Of a stretch of DNA of 64,000 nt, positions 15,861-24,282 are shown piece after piece. The position numbers and the translations under genes were made by a program. Each line of letters begins with the position of its first letter. Position 1 is the stretch's first letter. The stretch covers positions 1-64,000 of the forward strand of contig CAYQKY010000001.1 in the NCBI GenBank assembly GCA_964418125.1, in the 5' to 3' direction. The stretch comes from JACJXW01 sp964418125 (GTDB taxonomy: Bacteria > Bacteroidota > Bacteroidia > Chitinophagales > Saprospiraceae). Under the pieces are notes generated by a model. It was given only the letters and a program-made list of their open reading frames with translations. It searched no databases and was not told the DNA's origin.

Positions 15861-16977
15861 AAGGCATGCTAATGTTGGCCGCCGCTTCGAAAGCTTCGTC
15901 GTATTCGGGAACTAAAATACTCCAATCGTATCTGGCGACAAAATGCTGAAAGGATGCTCCCTGCCGAATGGCCTGAACATTCAGGACAGCATCCCGCAAT
16001 TTAGGATAAAATTCTTCCTCTTTTTCATAAAGGTGCCGGTGGTGTTCCTTTTTGGGGATGTGTTCCGGGTAGGCCAGGCGGTTGGGAAGCAGGGGGAAAC
16101 AGTTGCAGTATATGGCTTCCACTACACTGCCTCCGAAAAAGTCCTGCCGGCTGGTAACGGGAAGGATATCGGCCTGCCACAAGAGCCGGGCGTAGGCCTT
16201 TCGGGATTCGACGTAGCCGAAGTGGATGATCTCGCCCTGCAGGTGGTGGCGCGCTTTCTCAAATATCCCGGGCATTTTCCGGTAAGAACGGCCAAGGACG
16301 ATCAGCCGGAAAGGGATGTTTTCCGCTTTGAGCCGGAACAGGGCATGGAAGAAGGCCTCCGGCGCCTTGTCGTATTCCCAGCGGTGGTTCCAGAGCAGGG
16401 TGGGCTCGGCATACTTGGCCGGCCGCTCCCCGAGGTTGAGGCTGCTGAGTTGCATGCCGAGGGGGAGGGTCTCGCTTTTTTTCTGAATTTCCTTTACCCG
16501 GTGCAGTTCCCGGGCATCCGGAAACTGTTTCAGGAAACCGGGAAGCCCGTCGAGAAAGGCACGGCGGTGAAAATGGGAATTGAAAAAGATGCGGCCCGAG
16601 GCCAGGGCGGAGGTATAATTGATGAAACCGTAGTGGTTGTCGCGCTGCAGGCCTGCGTCTTCGTCTGCCGGCGACCAGGGATAGGTGATCTGGTTTTCGT
16701 GAAAATAGGTGGCAGCGGGGATGCCGGCGGTGTGCTGCCGGGTGAGGCCCAGGAAGGCCGCTACATCCAGCATATCGGTGGCCAGGATGAGGCCCGGGCG
16801 CCAACCCTCGGTTATGGATCTTCCGGCCAGGCTGACGGCGCCGCCGTGCATGCGCCACTTCCAGTGGCGGCCCTTCAGGGAAAGCAGGCGGACATCATGC
16901 CTGCTGTTGGACTGGTAACCTTCCGCCCATTTTTGATGGCTTCCGGACAGAAACGGCTCTAAGAGAAGGATATTCAT
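15859..16977 (-). CDS. tRNA-queuosine alpha-mannosyltransferase-like glycosyltransferase (DUF3524)
   Basis: 372 residues. The N-terminal half resembles DUF3524 of animal GTDC1/QTMAN: LLLEPFLSGSHQKWAEGY, GRHWKWRMHGGAVSLA, ATDMLDVAAFLGL and especially YFHENQITYP. The C-terminal half is a GT-B nucleotide-sugar domain with LIVLGRSY and DFFGGSVVEAIYCNCFPLLP. The eukaryotic enzyme puts mannose on queuosine of tRNA(Asp); the bacterial homologue may do the same or act elsewhere (inference). Monocistronic, minus strand, not near other queuosine genes. Confidence 0.78.
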   Translation of the reverse strand: MNILLLEPFLSGSHQKWAEGYQSNSRHDVRLLSLKGRHWKWRMHGGAVSLAGRSITEGWRPGLILATDMLDVAAFLGLTRQHTAGIPAATYFHENQITYPWSPADEDAGLQRDNHYGFINYTSALASGRIFFNSHFHRRAFLDGLPGFLKQFPDARELHRVKEIQKKSETLPLGMQLSSLNLGERPAKYAEPTLLWNHRWEYDKAPEAFFHALFRLKAENIPFRLIVLGRSYRKMPGIFEKARHHLQGEIIHFGYVESRKAYARLLWQADILPVTSRQDFFGGSVVEAIYCNCFPLLPNRLAYPEHIPKKEHHRHLYEKEEEFYPKLRDAVLNVQAIRQGASFQHFVARYDWSILVPEYDEAFEAAANISMP

Positions 16978-17057
16978 GTTAACAGGTTGCTAAATTCGCC
17001 TTTCCACTATAAGCCTAGCATTGGTTTTTTATATCTTTACTATACTTTCAATCCATA

Positions 17058-18344
17058 ATGTTAACAATAATGTCGGGTTTTTCTGAATTGAGAAAGGGAT
17101 TGTCAAATATAGAGGCGCTCGAGCGGGAGCTGAACCTGAAGCAACTTCAGATCAACCGGTTATTGAATATAACCCAGGCCATCAATAATAATGTCTCGGC
17201 CGAGGGGCTGTTCAATATGTACAAATCCTTCCTCAGCTGGGAGATTGGCGTGAAGAAAATGGCCCTCTATATCCGGGAGGAAGACGACTGGTCCTGTGCT
17301 TCCTCCATAGGGATCAAGGAGGAACTGCTGGCCCTGGACATAAGGAGCTATTTTGAGAAATATACCCGCCTCAATAATGTCGAAGACGCCAGCCATCCGC
17401 TGATCCGGGAGTTCGATGTGGTCATTCCCGTCCGCCATAAGGAACATCCCATCGCCTATGTTTTTATAGGGGGGTTCAGCGAAGAAGAAGATATGTACAA
17501 TAAGGTGCAGTTCATCACCACCATTACGAACATCATTGCGGTGGCCATCGAAAACAAGCGGTTGTTCAAACGGCAGCTGGAACAGGAGCGCCTGAAAAGG
17601 GAGATGGAACTGGCCAGTGAGATGCAGCGTATGCTCATTCCTACCAACATGCCCAGCAAACCGGGCTATGAACTGGCCAGCATCTACAAACCGCACTTCG
17701 GGGTAGGAGGGGATTACTTCGACTTTATCGAATTTGAGGACGGTAAGATTGTCTTTTGCGTAGGCGACATATCCGGAAAAGGGGTGGCCGCCGCCCTTCT
17801 GATGGCCAATTTCCAGGCGAACTTTCACACCCTGATCAACAAGAGGACGGAGCTCGATGCCTTTATCCGGGACCTGAACACTTCCGTGAACCTCATTACC
17901 CAGGGAGAACGGTTCATTACTTTCTTCATTGCAGAATACGATACCGGCCGGCAGTCCCTGCGGTATGTCAATGCAGGCCATAACCCTCCGGTCCTGGTCA
18001 ACGACGGAGAGCTGCACCTGCTCAATAAAGGCTGTACCATCCTGGGGTCTTTTCCCGAGCTGCCGGAAGTAGAAGTCGGCTGTGTTTCCCTGGAAGGCGA
18101 AGCCATCATCCTCTCCTTTACCGATGGCTTGACCGACCTGCAGAATGAAAGCGGGGACTACCTCAATGAAGAAATGCTGTACAGCTTCGTCCGAAATAAT
18201 TATAAACTCTCGGCTTCCGCTTTCAACCGGCAGCTCATGGAACGGCTGGAAGTGTTCAAAGGAGGAAAGAACTACCCCGATGATTTTACCGTGCTCACCT
18301 GCAAGATATTCACACCCGGAACCCCGAAGCGTACACGGCGATGA
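17058..18344 (+). CDS. GAF-domain PP2C-type (SpoIIE/RsbU) protein phosphatase
   Basis: 428 residues, soluble. A coiled start (about 1-35), a GAF-like sensor domain (about 40-175), a linker helix, then a PP2C-SpoIIE phosphatase domain (about 200-420). Metal-binding motifs are intact: GVGGDYFDF, GDISGKGVAAAL, SFTDGLTD and DDFTVL. Such phosphatases dephosphorylate anti-anti-sigma (STAS) proteins in partner-switching systems; the STAS partner is not in the window, but an RsbW-like kinase is encoded at 41773. ATG 17070 is an alternative start. Confidence 0.9.
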   Translation: MLTIMSGFSELRKGLSNIEALERELNLKQLQINRLLNITQAINNNVSAEGLFNMYKSFLSWEIGVKKMALYIREEDDWSCASSIGIKEELLALDIRSYFEKYTRLNNVEDASHPLIREFDVVIPVRHKEHPIAYVFIGGFSEEEDMYNKVQFITTITNIIAVAIENKRLFKRQLEQERLKREMELASEMQRMLIPTNMPSKPGYELASIYKPHFGVGGDYFDFIEFEDGKIVFCVGDISGKGVAAALLMANFQANFHTLINKRTELDAFIRDLNTSVNLITQGERFITFFIAEYDTGRQSLRYVNAGHNPPVLVNDGELHLLNKGCTILGSFPELPEVEVGCVSLEGEAIILSFTDGLTDLQNESGDYLNEEMLYSFVRNNYKLSASAFNRQLMERLEVFKGGKNYPDDFTVLTCKIFTPGTPKRTRR

Positions 18345-18476
18345 AGCCTTGCTGAGGCCAACTCCACCGGAAAGGGGAAAAACACAGACACGGGCCTGCC
18401 TGTATTATTTTATCGGCAATTGGTGTCTTGTCGTCTAACATTTTTCATCATTATCCGTATTCGATCAAACAAAAGC

Positions 18477-18484
18477 TACCTTTG
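18477..18484 (+). promoter_or_regulatory. Promoter -7 box of the TM2-TPR gene
   Basis: TACCTTTG matches TAnnTTTG, 58 bp before the start codon; no clear -33 element. Confidence 0.35.
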
Positions 18485-18542
18485 ACAATTGTCTTTATTA
18501 TAGATTATTGTTTATATTGAGATTATCCTATTAAAACAGCAA

Positions 18543-19370
18543 ATGAAGGAAAAGAATGTAGCTGGTATATTAGCGCTGTTCCTGGGAGGGTTGGGAGTCC
18601 ACCGGTTCTATCTGGGGCAGACCGGCCTGGGGATTTTTTATCTGATCTTCTGCTGGTTTCCTGTGATGTGGATCGTCGGCCTGATCGATGCTATTGCCTT
18701 TTTTTCCATGGACCAGGAAGTGTTCGACCGCAAGTACAACCGCCAGAATGAAAGGAGGAGAGATACCGATTATGACCGGCGGGAATACCACCGCCGCTTA
18801 CGGGATGAGCAACGGGAGAGCAGGCGGGAACGGCGTTATGAGCGCCGGCAGGACATTCCGGAGCGCCGGCTTCAGTATCAGCGCCCCAAACCACGGCCCC
18901 CGCGCAGCAACCCCTATAAAGCGAGTGGTATCAAAAAATATAAAGACTACGATTACGATGGCGCTATTGAAGATTTCAATAAATCGCTGGATATTGAGCC
19001 GAAGGATGTAGCCACGCATTTTAACCTGGCCTGTGCCTATTCGCTGAATGAGAAAACCGATAAGGCTTTTTTTCATCTTGACCAGGCGGTGGCCAACGGC
19101 TTCAATGATTTTCAGCGGATCAAGGAACACGATGCCCTGGCCTTTCTCCGGATACAACCTGAGTTTGAGGCTTTTGAGAAAAACGGGTTTCGCCTTCAGC
19201 AGCCTGTCAAAGAAGAGGCTCCTCCTGAAAACCTGAATGAAGAACAGGAAGAGGCCCTCGAAGGCCAACCCGACCTGCTCGAACAGCTCAAGCGCCTGGG
19301 AGAACTTCGGGAAAAAGGCCTGCTTACTGAGGACGAATTTACTTCCCAGAAAAGGAAACTCCTGGGATGA
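18543..19370 (+). CDS. TM2 - TPR - SHOCT protein
   Basis: 275 residues of unusual make-up. Residues 1-65 form a TM2 domain (ILALFLGGLGVHRFYLGQ, two membrane helices with GLIDAI). A strongly basic, Arg/Tyr-rich segment follows (about 66-125). Then a tetratricopeptide repeat region (about 130-215; DYDGAIEDFNKSLDIEP and THFNLACAYSLNEKTDKAFFHLDQA), and a C-terminal SHOCT motif (about 245-275; LKRLGELREKGLLTEDEF). Function unknown; it looks like a membrane-anchored scaffold. Single gene between the phosphatase and the CBS protein. Confidence 0.85.
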   Translation: MKEKNVAGILALFLGGLGVHRFYLGQTGLGIFYLIFCWFPVMWIVGLIDAIAFFSMDQEVFDRKYNRQNERRRDTDYDRREYHRRLRDEQRESRRERRYERRQDIPERRLQYQRPKPRPPRSNPYKASGIKKYKDYDYDGAIEDFNKSLDIEPKDVATHFNLACAYSLNEKTDKAFFHLDQAVANGFNDFQRIKEHDALAFLRIQPEFEAFEKNGFRLQQPVKEEAPPENLNEEQEEALEGQPDLLEQLKRLGELREKGLLTEDEFTSQKRKLLG

Positions 19371-19506
19371 ATCAGGCGTACAGTAATTAGGTGTCAGGAA
19401 GAATATTTTACCGACGGGAATACGACGCAAACGATACTTTAACAGAAATTTTGTCAACAGCTGATGCTTTACTTTCGTTTTACTGATGAATTAGAATACA
19501 GATGCG

Positions 19507-20166
19507 ATGATTGCTGAAACACTGATCTCCGACGACATCATTCCCTTGAGAACCTCCGATACTGGTGAGGAAGCCCTCAGCATGATGGATGATTTTTACG
19601 TGCGACACCTGCCGATCGTCAACAATAAGCAACTCCTGGGGCTTATCTCCGAAGACGATATTCTCAACTATGATGCCAGTGAGGCAGTAGGGTCCTACGG
19701 GCTGTCCATGGTCCGGCCGTATGCCAAAGGAAAAGACCATGTTTACGAATTGCTTCGCCTGCTGGCCGAATACCACCTTACACTCATTCCGGTCGTTGAC
19801 GATGAGGAAAATTACCTGGGAGTGGTTTCTCTGGAAGCACTCCTTCTGTACTTTGCCCAGACCGCTTCTTTTTCCGAACCCGGAAGCATACTGGTCCTGG
19901 AAATGAGTAAAAGAGACTACTCCCTGGCGGAGATCGCCCGCATTGTGGAGTCTGAAAATGCCGCAGTTCTCAGTTCTTTCATTACTACCAACCTGGACTC
20001 TACCCGGTTGGATATCACGATCAAGGTCAACCGGCAGAACATACAGTCGATCATCGCTACTTTCGAACGCTTTGACTATGACATCAAGGCTTCCTTCAAC
20101 GAATCGGAATACGTAGGTTCGCTTCAGGAACGCTACGATTCCCTGATGTCTTATCTCAATGTATAA
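19507..20166 (+). CDS. Tandem CBS-domain protein
   Basis: 219 residues, soluble. Two CBS domains fill residues 1-125 (VRHLPIVNNKQLLGLISEDDIL and LTLIPVVDDEENYLGVVSLE); these bind adenine nucleotides. The C-terminal third (about 135-215) has an ACT-like beta/alpha pattern. Regulatory role not known. In many Bacteroidota a CBS-domain gene lies beside NAD kinase and an outer-membrane biogenesis gene, as it does here. Confidence 0.85.
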   Translation: MIAETLISDDIIPLRTSDTGEEALSMMDDFYVRHLPIVNNKQLLGLISEDDILNYDASEAVGSYGLSMVRPYAKGKDHVYELLRLLAEYHLTLIPVVDDEENYLGVVSLEALLLYFAQTASFSEPGSILVLEMSKRDYSLAEIARIVESENAAVLSSFITTNLDSTRLDITIKVNRQNIQSIIATFERFDYDIKASFNESEYVGSLQERYDSLMSYLNV

Positions 20167-20416
20167 AGCTGGGAAACCTTGATGCCTTCCGGAATAATGG
20201 CAGGGCTATGACAATTGCCCCGGTTTATCTGCATTTCTCCTCATTCGCTATTAGCTTTTTATAAAAAGCATTATTTTGTCTAAAGGGGAGAATTACCCGC
20301 CTCTTGCAAACCCTTGGAAAACAGAACGGAATAGAACAACTTAGCCAGCACCCGAGCTTTTGTTGATAAAGGAGTTGTCTCTTTGTGAAATACATCACTC
20401 AGTACTGAGAAAACTT

Positions 20417-21835
20417 ATGCGTATATTTTTTTGGTTGGCTTTGGTTATTGCTCCGTGCATTGCGAATGCACAATTGGGGTATTCAGAAGTACCGCTGGAC
20501 TACGTCTATATTGATAGTATCAGCGTTGAGGGAAATGCCAAGACGCGCAAAAGTATCATACTCCGCGAAATGTTGTTCGGGCAGGGAGACACGGTCAGCC
20601 TGGCCCGCCTGTCGGCATTGATGGACCGCAGCGAGGAACTGATCATGAACACCGGCCTGTTCAACCTGGCCGAGATCAGCTTCAAAGGCTGGGAAGGTTC
20701 TACCAACAAGGTGCACCTGCTGGTCAACGTTGAAGAAACCTGGTACCTTTATCCCGTGCCCATCTTTGAACTGGCCGACCGCAACTTTAATGTATGGTGG
20801 GTAGAACAGGGGCGTTCTCTCCAACGCCTTAACTTCGGAATGGAGTTTGCCCACCTCAACTTCAGCGGCAGCCGGGACCGCCTGAAGGTCTCGGCCAAAT
20901 ATGGATATACCCGGAAGTACGCCGTCAGCTATAACCTGCCTTTTATCAATAAAGCTCAGACCCTCGGCCTGGGCGCCGAGGTGGCCTTCCTGCGCAACCG
21001 GGAGATCAATTACGCTACCGCCGGCAACAAACAGGAGTTTTTCCGGGATCAGGACAACTTCATCTACCAGCGCTTTCAATCTGACATGGCCCTTACCTTC
21101 CGGCCACGCATCAAAACCTCTCACGGACTCATTATGGGGTATCGGCAAAACCGGGTGGATGACATCGTAGTGCAGGAGAAAAACCCCGATTTTTTTCTGG
21201 ACGGACGCAGTTTCCAGCGGTATTTTCTGATGGCCTATAATTTCACTTATGACAAGCGGGACGTCAGGCCCTATCCCTGGCGGGGATCCTTTCTCAATGT
21301 AGTTCTGGAAAAGGACGGATTGGGGGTCTTCGAAGACCGCAATGCCCTTACTCTGTGGACGAGCTATCGCCGTTACCTGCCTTTCGGCAATCGGTGGAGC
21401 CTTGGCCTGGAAGCAAACGGGAAGTTTTCCTTCATCCGCGAGCAACAACCCTACAATGACAACCGGGCCATGGGATTCGGGAACCTGTACCTGCATGGCT
21501 ATGAATACTACATCATGGACGGGCTCGACATGCTGCTGGGGCGGTCCTCCCTGCGCTTCCACCTGTGGGAATGGGGAATGGACTTCGGCAAGGTGGTGCC
21601 CATCAGGGCTTTCCAGAAAATGCCGGTACGCTTCTACCTTTCTCTCAATAACGACATTGGTTATGCCAATGATCCTTTTACCGGAGCGGTAAATACCCAC
21701 AGCAACCGCCTGCTCTGGGGCGGTGGTATCGGCCTGGATATCGTACTGTACTACGATAAAGTCATACAAATCGAATACAGCTTCAATGATTTACTGGAAA
21801 ATGGGTTATTTTTACACCTCAACCTGAATATTTAA
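20417..21835 (+). CDS. POTRA-containing outer-membrane beta-barrel protein (BamA/TamA-like)
   Basis: 472 residues. ATG 20417 gives a good signal peptide (FFWLALVIAPCIANAQ); the frame is open from 20360 but without signal character. A single POTRA-like domain follows (about 25-110; YIDSISVEGNAKTRKSIILREM). The rest is a predicted barrel with alternating aromatic strands and RDVRPYPWRGSFLNVVLEKDGLG, the conserved piece near the strand/loop 6 region of Omp85 proteins. Ends in an aromatic-poor ...LHLNLNI. Likely an outer-membrane translocation or assembly factor; substrate unknown. Confidence 0.85.
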   Translation: MRIFFWLALVIAPCIANAQLGYSEVPLDYVYIDSISVEGNAKTRKSIILREMLFGQGDTVSLARLSALMDRSEELIMNTGLFNLAEISFKGWEGSTNKVHLLVNVEETWYLYPVPIFELADRNFNVWWVEQGRSLQRLNFGMEFAHLNFSGSRDRLKVSAKYGYTRKYAVSYNLPFINKAQTLGLGAEVAFLRNREINYATAGNKQEFFRDQDNFIYQRFQSDMALTFRPRIKTSHGLIMGYRQNRVDDIVVQEKNPDFFLDGRSFQRYFLMAYNFTYDKRDVRPYPWRGSFLNVVLEKDGLGVFEDRNALTLWTSYRRYLPFGNRWSLGLEANGKFSFIREQQPYNDNRAMGFGNLYLHGYEYYIMDGLDMLLGRSSLRFHLWEWGMDFGKVVPIRAFQKMPVRFYLSLNNDIGYANDPFTGAVNTHSNRLLWGGGIGLDIVLYYDKVIQIEYSFNDLLENGLFLHLNLNI

Positions 21836-21859
21836 TGCCAAGCCCTTCCAACCTCCATT

Positions 21860-22744
21860 ATGCAGGTAGTTGTATACAGTAAATTGCTCAAGGATAAAGA
21901 TATCCCCCATGTTCAGCATCTTTTTGATGCCCTTCACAAAGAGAGAATCAACGCCTATATATATGCTCCATACCTGGAGCAGCTCAAAGGCAAAGTTGAC
22001 TTTCGGCGCGATGTCGGCGTTTTTGAAGGATACCTGGATTTCAGCGTCAAGAAGTTCGACTTTTTTATCACTCTCGGCGGGGATGGCACCATTCTGGGAG
22101 CGACTACCCATATCCGGGACAGCAACGTGCCCATCATGGGCATCAACCTGGGACGGCTCGGGTTTCTGGCCTCGATCGAGAAAAAGCGAATAACCGAAGC
22201 CATTGCCCTGCTGAAACGGGGGATGTACAACATAGAAGAAAGGCGTATGCTATTCCTCGAGTCCAACCTGCCCGTTTTCGGGGAGATCCGCTTCGCCCTC
22301 AATGACTGTACCCTGCTGAAGCGCGATACTTCTTCCATGGTTACCATCCACACTTTTATCAATGGCTCCTACCTGAATACATATTGGGCCGACGGTATCA
22401 TCGTAGCTACCCCTACCGGCTCTACCGGCTACTCCCTGAGCTGCGGCGGGCCGATCATCTTCCCCAATTCAGGGAATTTCGTCATCACTCCGGTTGCTCC
22501 CCACAACCTCAATGTGAGGCCGATCGTCATCTCCGACGACTCTGTCATTTCCTTTGAGATCGAAGGGCGGGCGGAGAACTTTCTGTGCACGCTGGATTCG
22601 CGTTTCGAGACCATCACCGCCGCCCACCAGTTGGCCGTGCGGAAAAATGATTTTCCGATCCGCCTTCTCCAACTGCATGATGTCGGCTTCATGGAGACGA
22701 TCCGGTCAAAGCTGGCCTGGGGAGTGGATACGAGGAATCATTAG
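21860..22744 (+). CDS. nadK: NAD kinase
   Basis: Phosphorylates NAD+ to NADP+ with ATP or polyphosphate. 294 residues. The catalytic GGDGT motif (Gly73-Asp75) is followed by GINLGRLGFLA, then NDCTLLKRD, and TPTGSTGYSLSCGGPI, the second substrate-binding motif. The gene starts 25 bp after the barrel-protein stop and probably shares its transcript. A region of short direct and inverted repeats follows. Confidence 0.97.
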   Translation: MQVVVYSKLLKDKDIPHVQHLFDALHKERINAYIYAPYLEQLKGKVDFRRDVGVFEGYLDFSVKKFDFFITLGGDGTILGATTHIRDSNVPIMGINLGRLGFLASIEKKRITEAIALLKRGMYNIEERRMLFLESNLPVFGEIRFALNDCTLLKRDTSSMVTIHTFINGSYLNTYWADGIIVATPTGSTGYSLSCGGPIIFPNSGNFVITPVAPHNLNVRPIVISDDSVISFEIEGRAENFLCTLDSRFETITAAHQLAVRKNDFPIRLLQLHDVGFMETIRSKLAWGVDTRNH

Positions 22745-22843
22745 GATTTTTGATTTTTGATTTGCGGGCTGCACTATGATGGAAAATATCAAAAATCGCA
22801 CATCAAAAATCGCACATCAAAAATCGCACATCAAAAATCATAA
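22744..22843. repeat. 14-bp tandem repeat with upstream inverted copy
   Basis: ATCAAAAATCGCAC is repeated from 22788 in four units (22788-22801, 22802-22815, 22816-22829, and a degenerate 22830-22843). The stretch at about 22744-22765 (GATTTTTGATTTTTGATTTGCG) is made of the reverse complement, so a long stem can form. It is the leader of the cyclase gene. Confidence 0.92.
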
Positions 22844-22847
22844 GCCC

Positions 22848-23606
22848 ATGCATATAACCATTCAACATCAGGAGCAGCTCTACCGCGCCAATTTCTCCAG
22901 GCCTTTAGACATTGCCATCCCCCTGCGGGAGGGGCTGGAGACGGTCAATTGCTTCTACGCGCCGCCCATGGAGACAGAGCCGGTGGTGGCTGGTGATTTT
23001 ATTGGCTCCACCGCTCGGGGCGGGCCGCTGAACTTCCTCAATATACGCCTCAACCCGCACGGCAACGGTACGCACACGGAGTGCGTCGGGCATATTGCCA
23101 AAGAACCGTATACCATCAATCAATGCCTGAAACAGTTCCATTTTCCGGCCTGGCTGCTGAGCATCTTTCCCACCAAAACGGAAAACGGCGACCGCGTGAT
23201 CTTCCGCGGGCAGCTCGATCAGGCCCTGTCGGATGCGCCGGTTACAGAGGCCTTGATCATCCGCACCCTGCCCAATGATGAGCTGAAACTGCGAACGAAC
23301 TACTCCGGGGCCAACCCGCCCTACCTGCACCACGAGGCCATCCGGTATCTGGTGGAACGAGGCATCCGCCACCTGCTGATCGACCTGCCTTCCGTCGACC
23401 GGGAGGAAGACGGAGGGAAACTGCTCGCTCATCGTGCATTCTGGAATTACCCGGAAAATCCGAGAACAGATTCTACCATTACGGAGCTCATTTTCGTAAA
23501 CAATTCCGTAAAAGATGGTTTATATTTGTTGAACATCCAGATCGCCAGTTTCGAGATCGATGCAAGCCCGAGCAAGCCTGTATTGTATGAATTAGAGCCC
23601 GTTTGA
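22848..23606 (+). CDS. Cyclase family protein (kynurenine formamidase-like)
   Basis: 252 residues, Mn/Zn-dependent amide hydrolase fold. The metal motif appears as HGNGTHTECVGHI (HxGTHxxxxxH pattern). The C-terminal HLLIDLPSVDREEDGGKL and WNYPENPR also fit family PF04199. Members include kynurenine formamidase and isatin hydrolase; the substrate is not fixed here and no other tryptophan-degradation gene is nearby. The open frame begins at ATG 22776, but those codons are the tandem repeat, so ATG 22848 is taken. Confidence 0.82.
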   Translation: MHITIQHQEQLYRANFSRPLDIAIPLREGLETVNCFYAPPMETEPVVAGDFIGSTARGGPLNFLNIRLNPHGNGTHTECVGHIAKEPYTINQCLKQFHFPAWLLSIFPTKTENGDRVIFRGQLDQALSDAPVTEALIIRTLPNDELKLRTNYSGANPPYLHHEAIRYLVERGIRHLLIDLPSVDREEDGGKLLAHRAFWNYPENPRTDSTITELIFVNNSVKDGLYLLNIQIASFEIDASPSKPVLYELEPV

Positions 23607-23610
23607 CCAT

Positions 23611-24282
23611 ATGCCTTTTTATCAGTCGACATACCATTCCAGGATATTCCGCGATTTCAGAGAGATCGACGCAGCCAATTATCGCCGTATCATCCGTTTC
23701 TATGAAGACAAGGAGGAAGATATCAAACGGCTGGATTTCGACGAATATTTCGAGCTCATCACTGCCTATGTGAATGCCCTTTTCGAAGTGGGCGCTTATC
23801 AGAAGCACCTGCTCATGGTGGATGTGGTGGTTGAAATGGCCATTGTGAATAATGTGGAAATGTATAAGGGCGAAGATATCTATCAAAAGATGTTGTTCCG
23901 GAAAGCTGCTTCTCTTTACAATATTATAGAGTATGCCAAGGCGGAATACATCCTCCGGGAACTGATAAAGATCGACCCTTTCAACGAAGACTTCATCCTC
24001 TTTCTGCGGAAATGCCTGCGTAAGAAAGAACCAGGCTTCCTCAATAAAGCGAAGGCAACCAGTATTTTTCTGTTTCTGCTTTCTGCTTTTATTATATCGC
24101 TGGAGGTGCTGTTCATCCGGCCTTTCTATAAAAACCATGTGGATGTAGTGGAGGCCAGCCGTACGGCCATCTTCCTGCTCGGCTGCACCGCTCTGGTGGG
24201 AGGGACTTTGCTGCACCACTGGCTGGTACAGCGCCGGGTCAGCCGGTTTGTAGAAAATACGCGCAACGCAAAATTCTATTAA
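23611..24282 (+). CDS. Conserved membrane protein of unknown function
   Basis: 223 residues, not recognised. The first ~140 residues are helical and charged, TPR-like in spacing (AASLYNIIEYAKAEYILRE). Two membrane segments follow (about 150-170, ATSIFLFLLSAFIISLEVLF; about 187-207, AIFLLGCTALVGGTLLHHWL), with a short basic tail. It starts 5 bp after the cyclase stop and overlaps the next start by one base (TAATG), so it is co-expressed with the nucleotidyltransferase gene. Confidence 0.7.
   Translation: MPFYQSTYHSRIFRDFREIDAANYRRIIRFYEDKEEDIKRLDFDEYFELITAYVNALFEVGAYQKHLLMVDVVVEMAIVNNVEMYKGEDIYQKMLFRKAASLYNIIEYAKAEYILRELIKIDPFNEDFILFLRKCLRKKEPGFLNKAKATSIFLFLLSAFIISLEVLFIRPFYKNHVDVVEASRTAIFLLGCTALVGGTLLHHWLVQRRVSRFVENTRNAKFY

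Noticed and set aside
4501..22843. CRISPR array
   Set aside because: The tandem repeats at 4501 and 22788 are 8 and 14 bp without unique spacers, and no cas gene is present.
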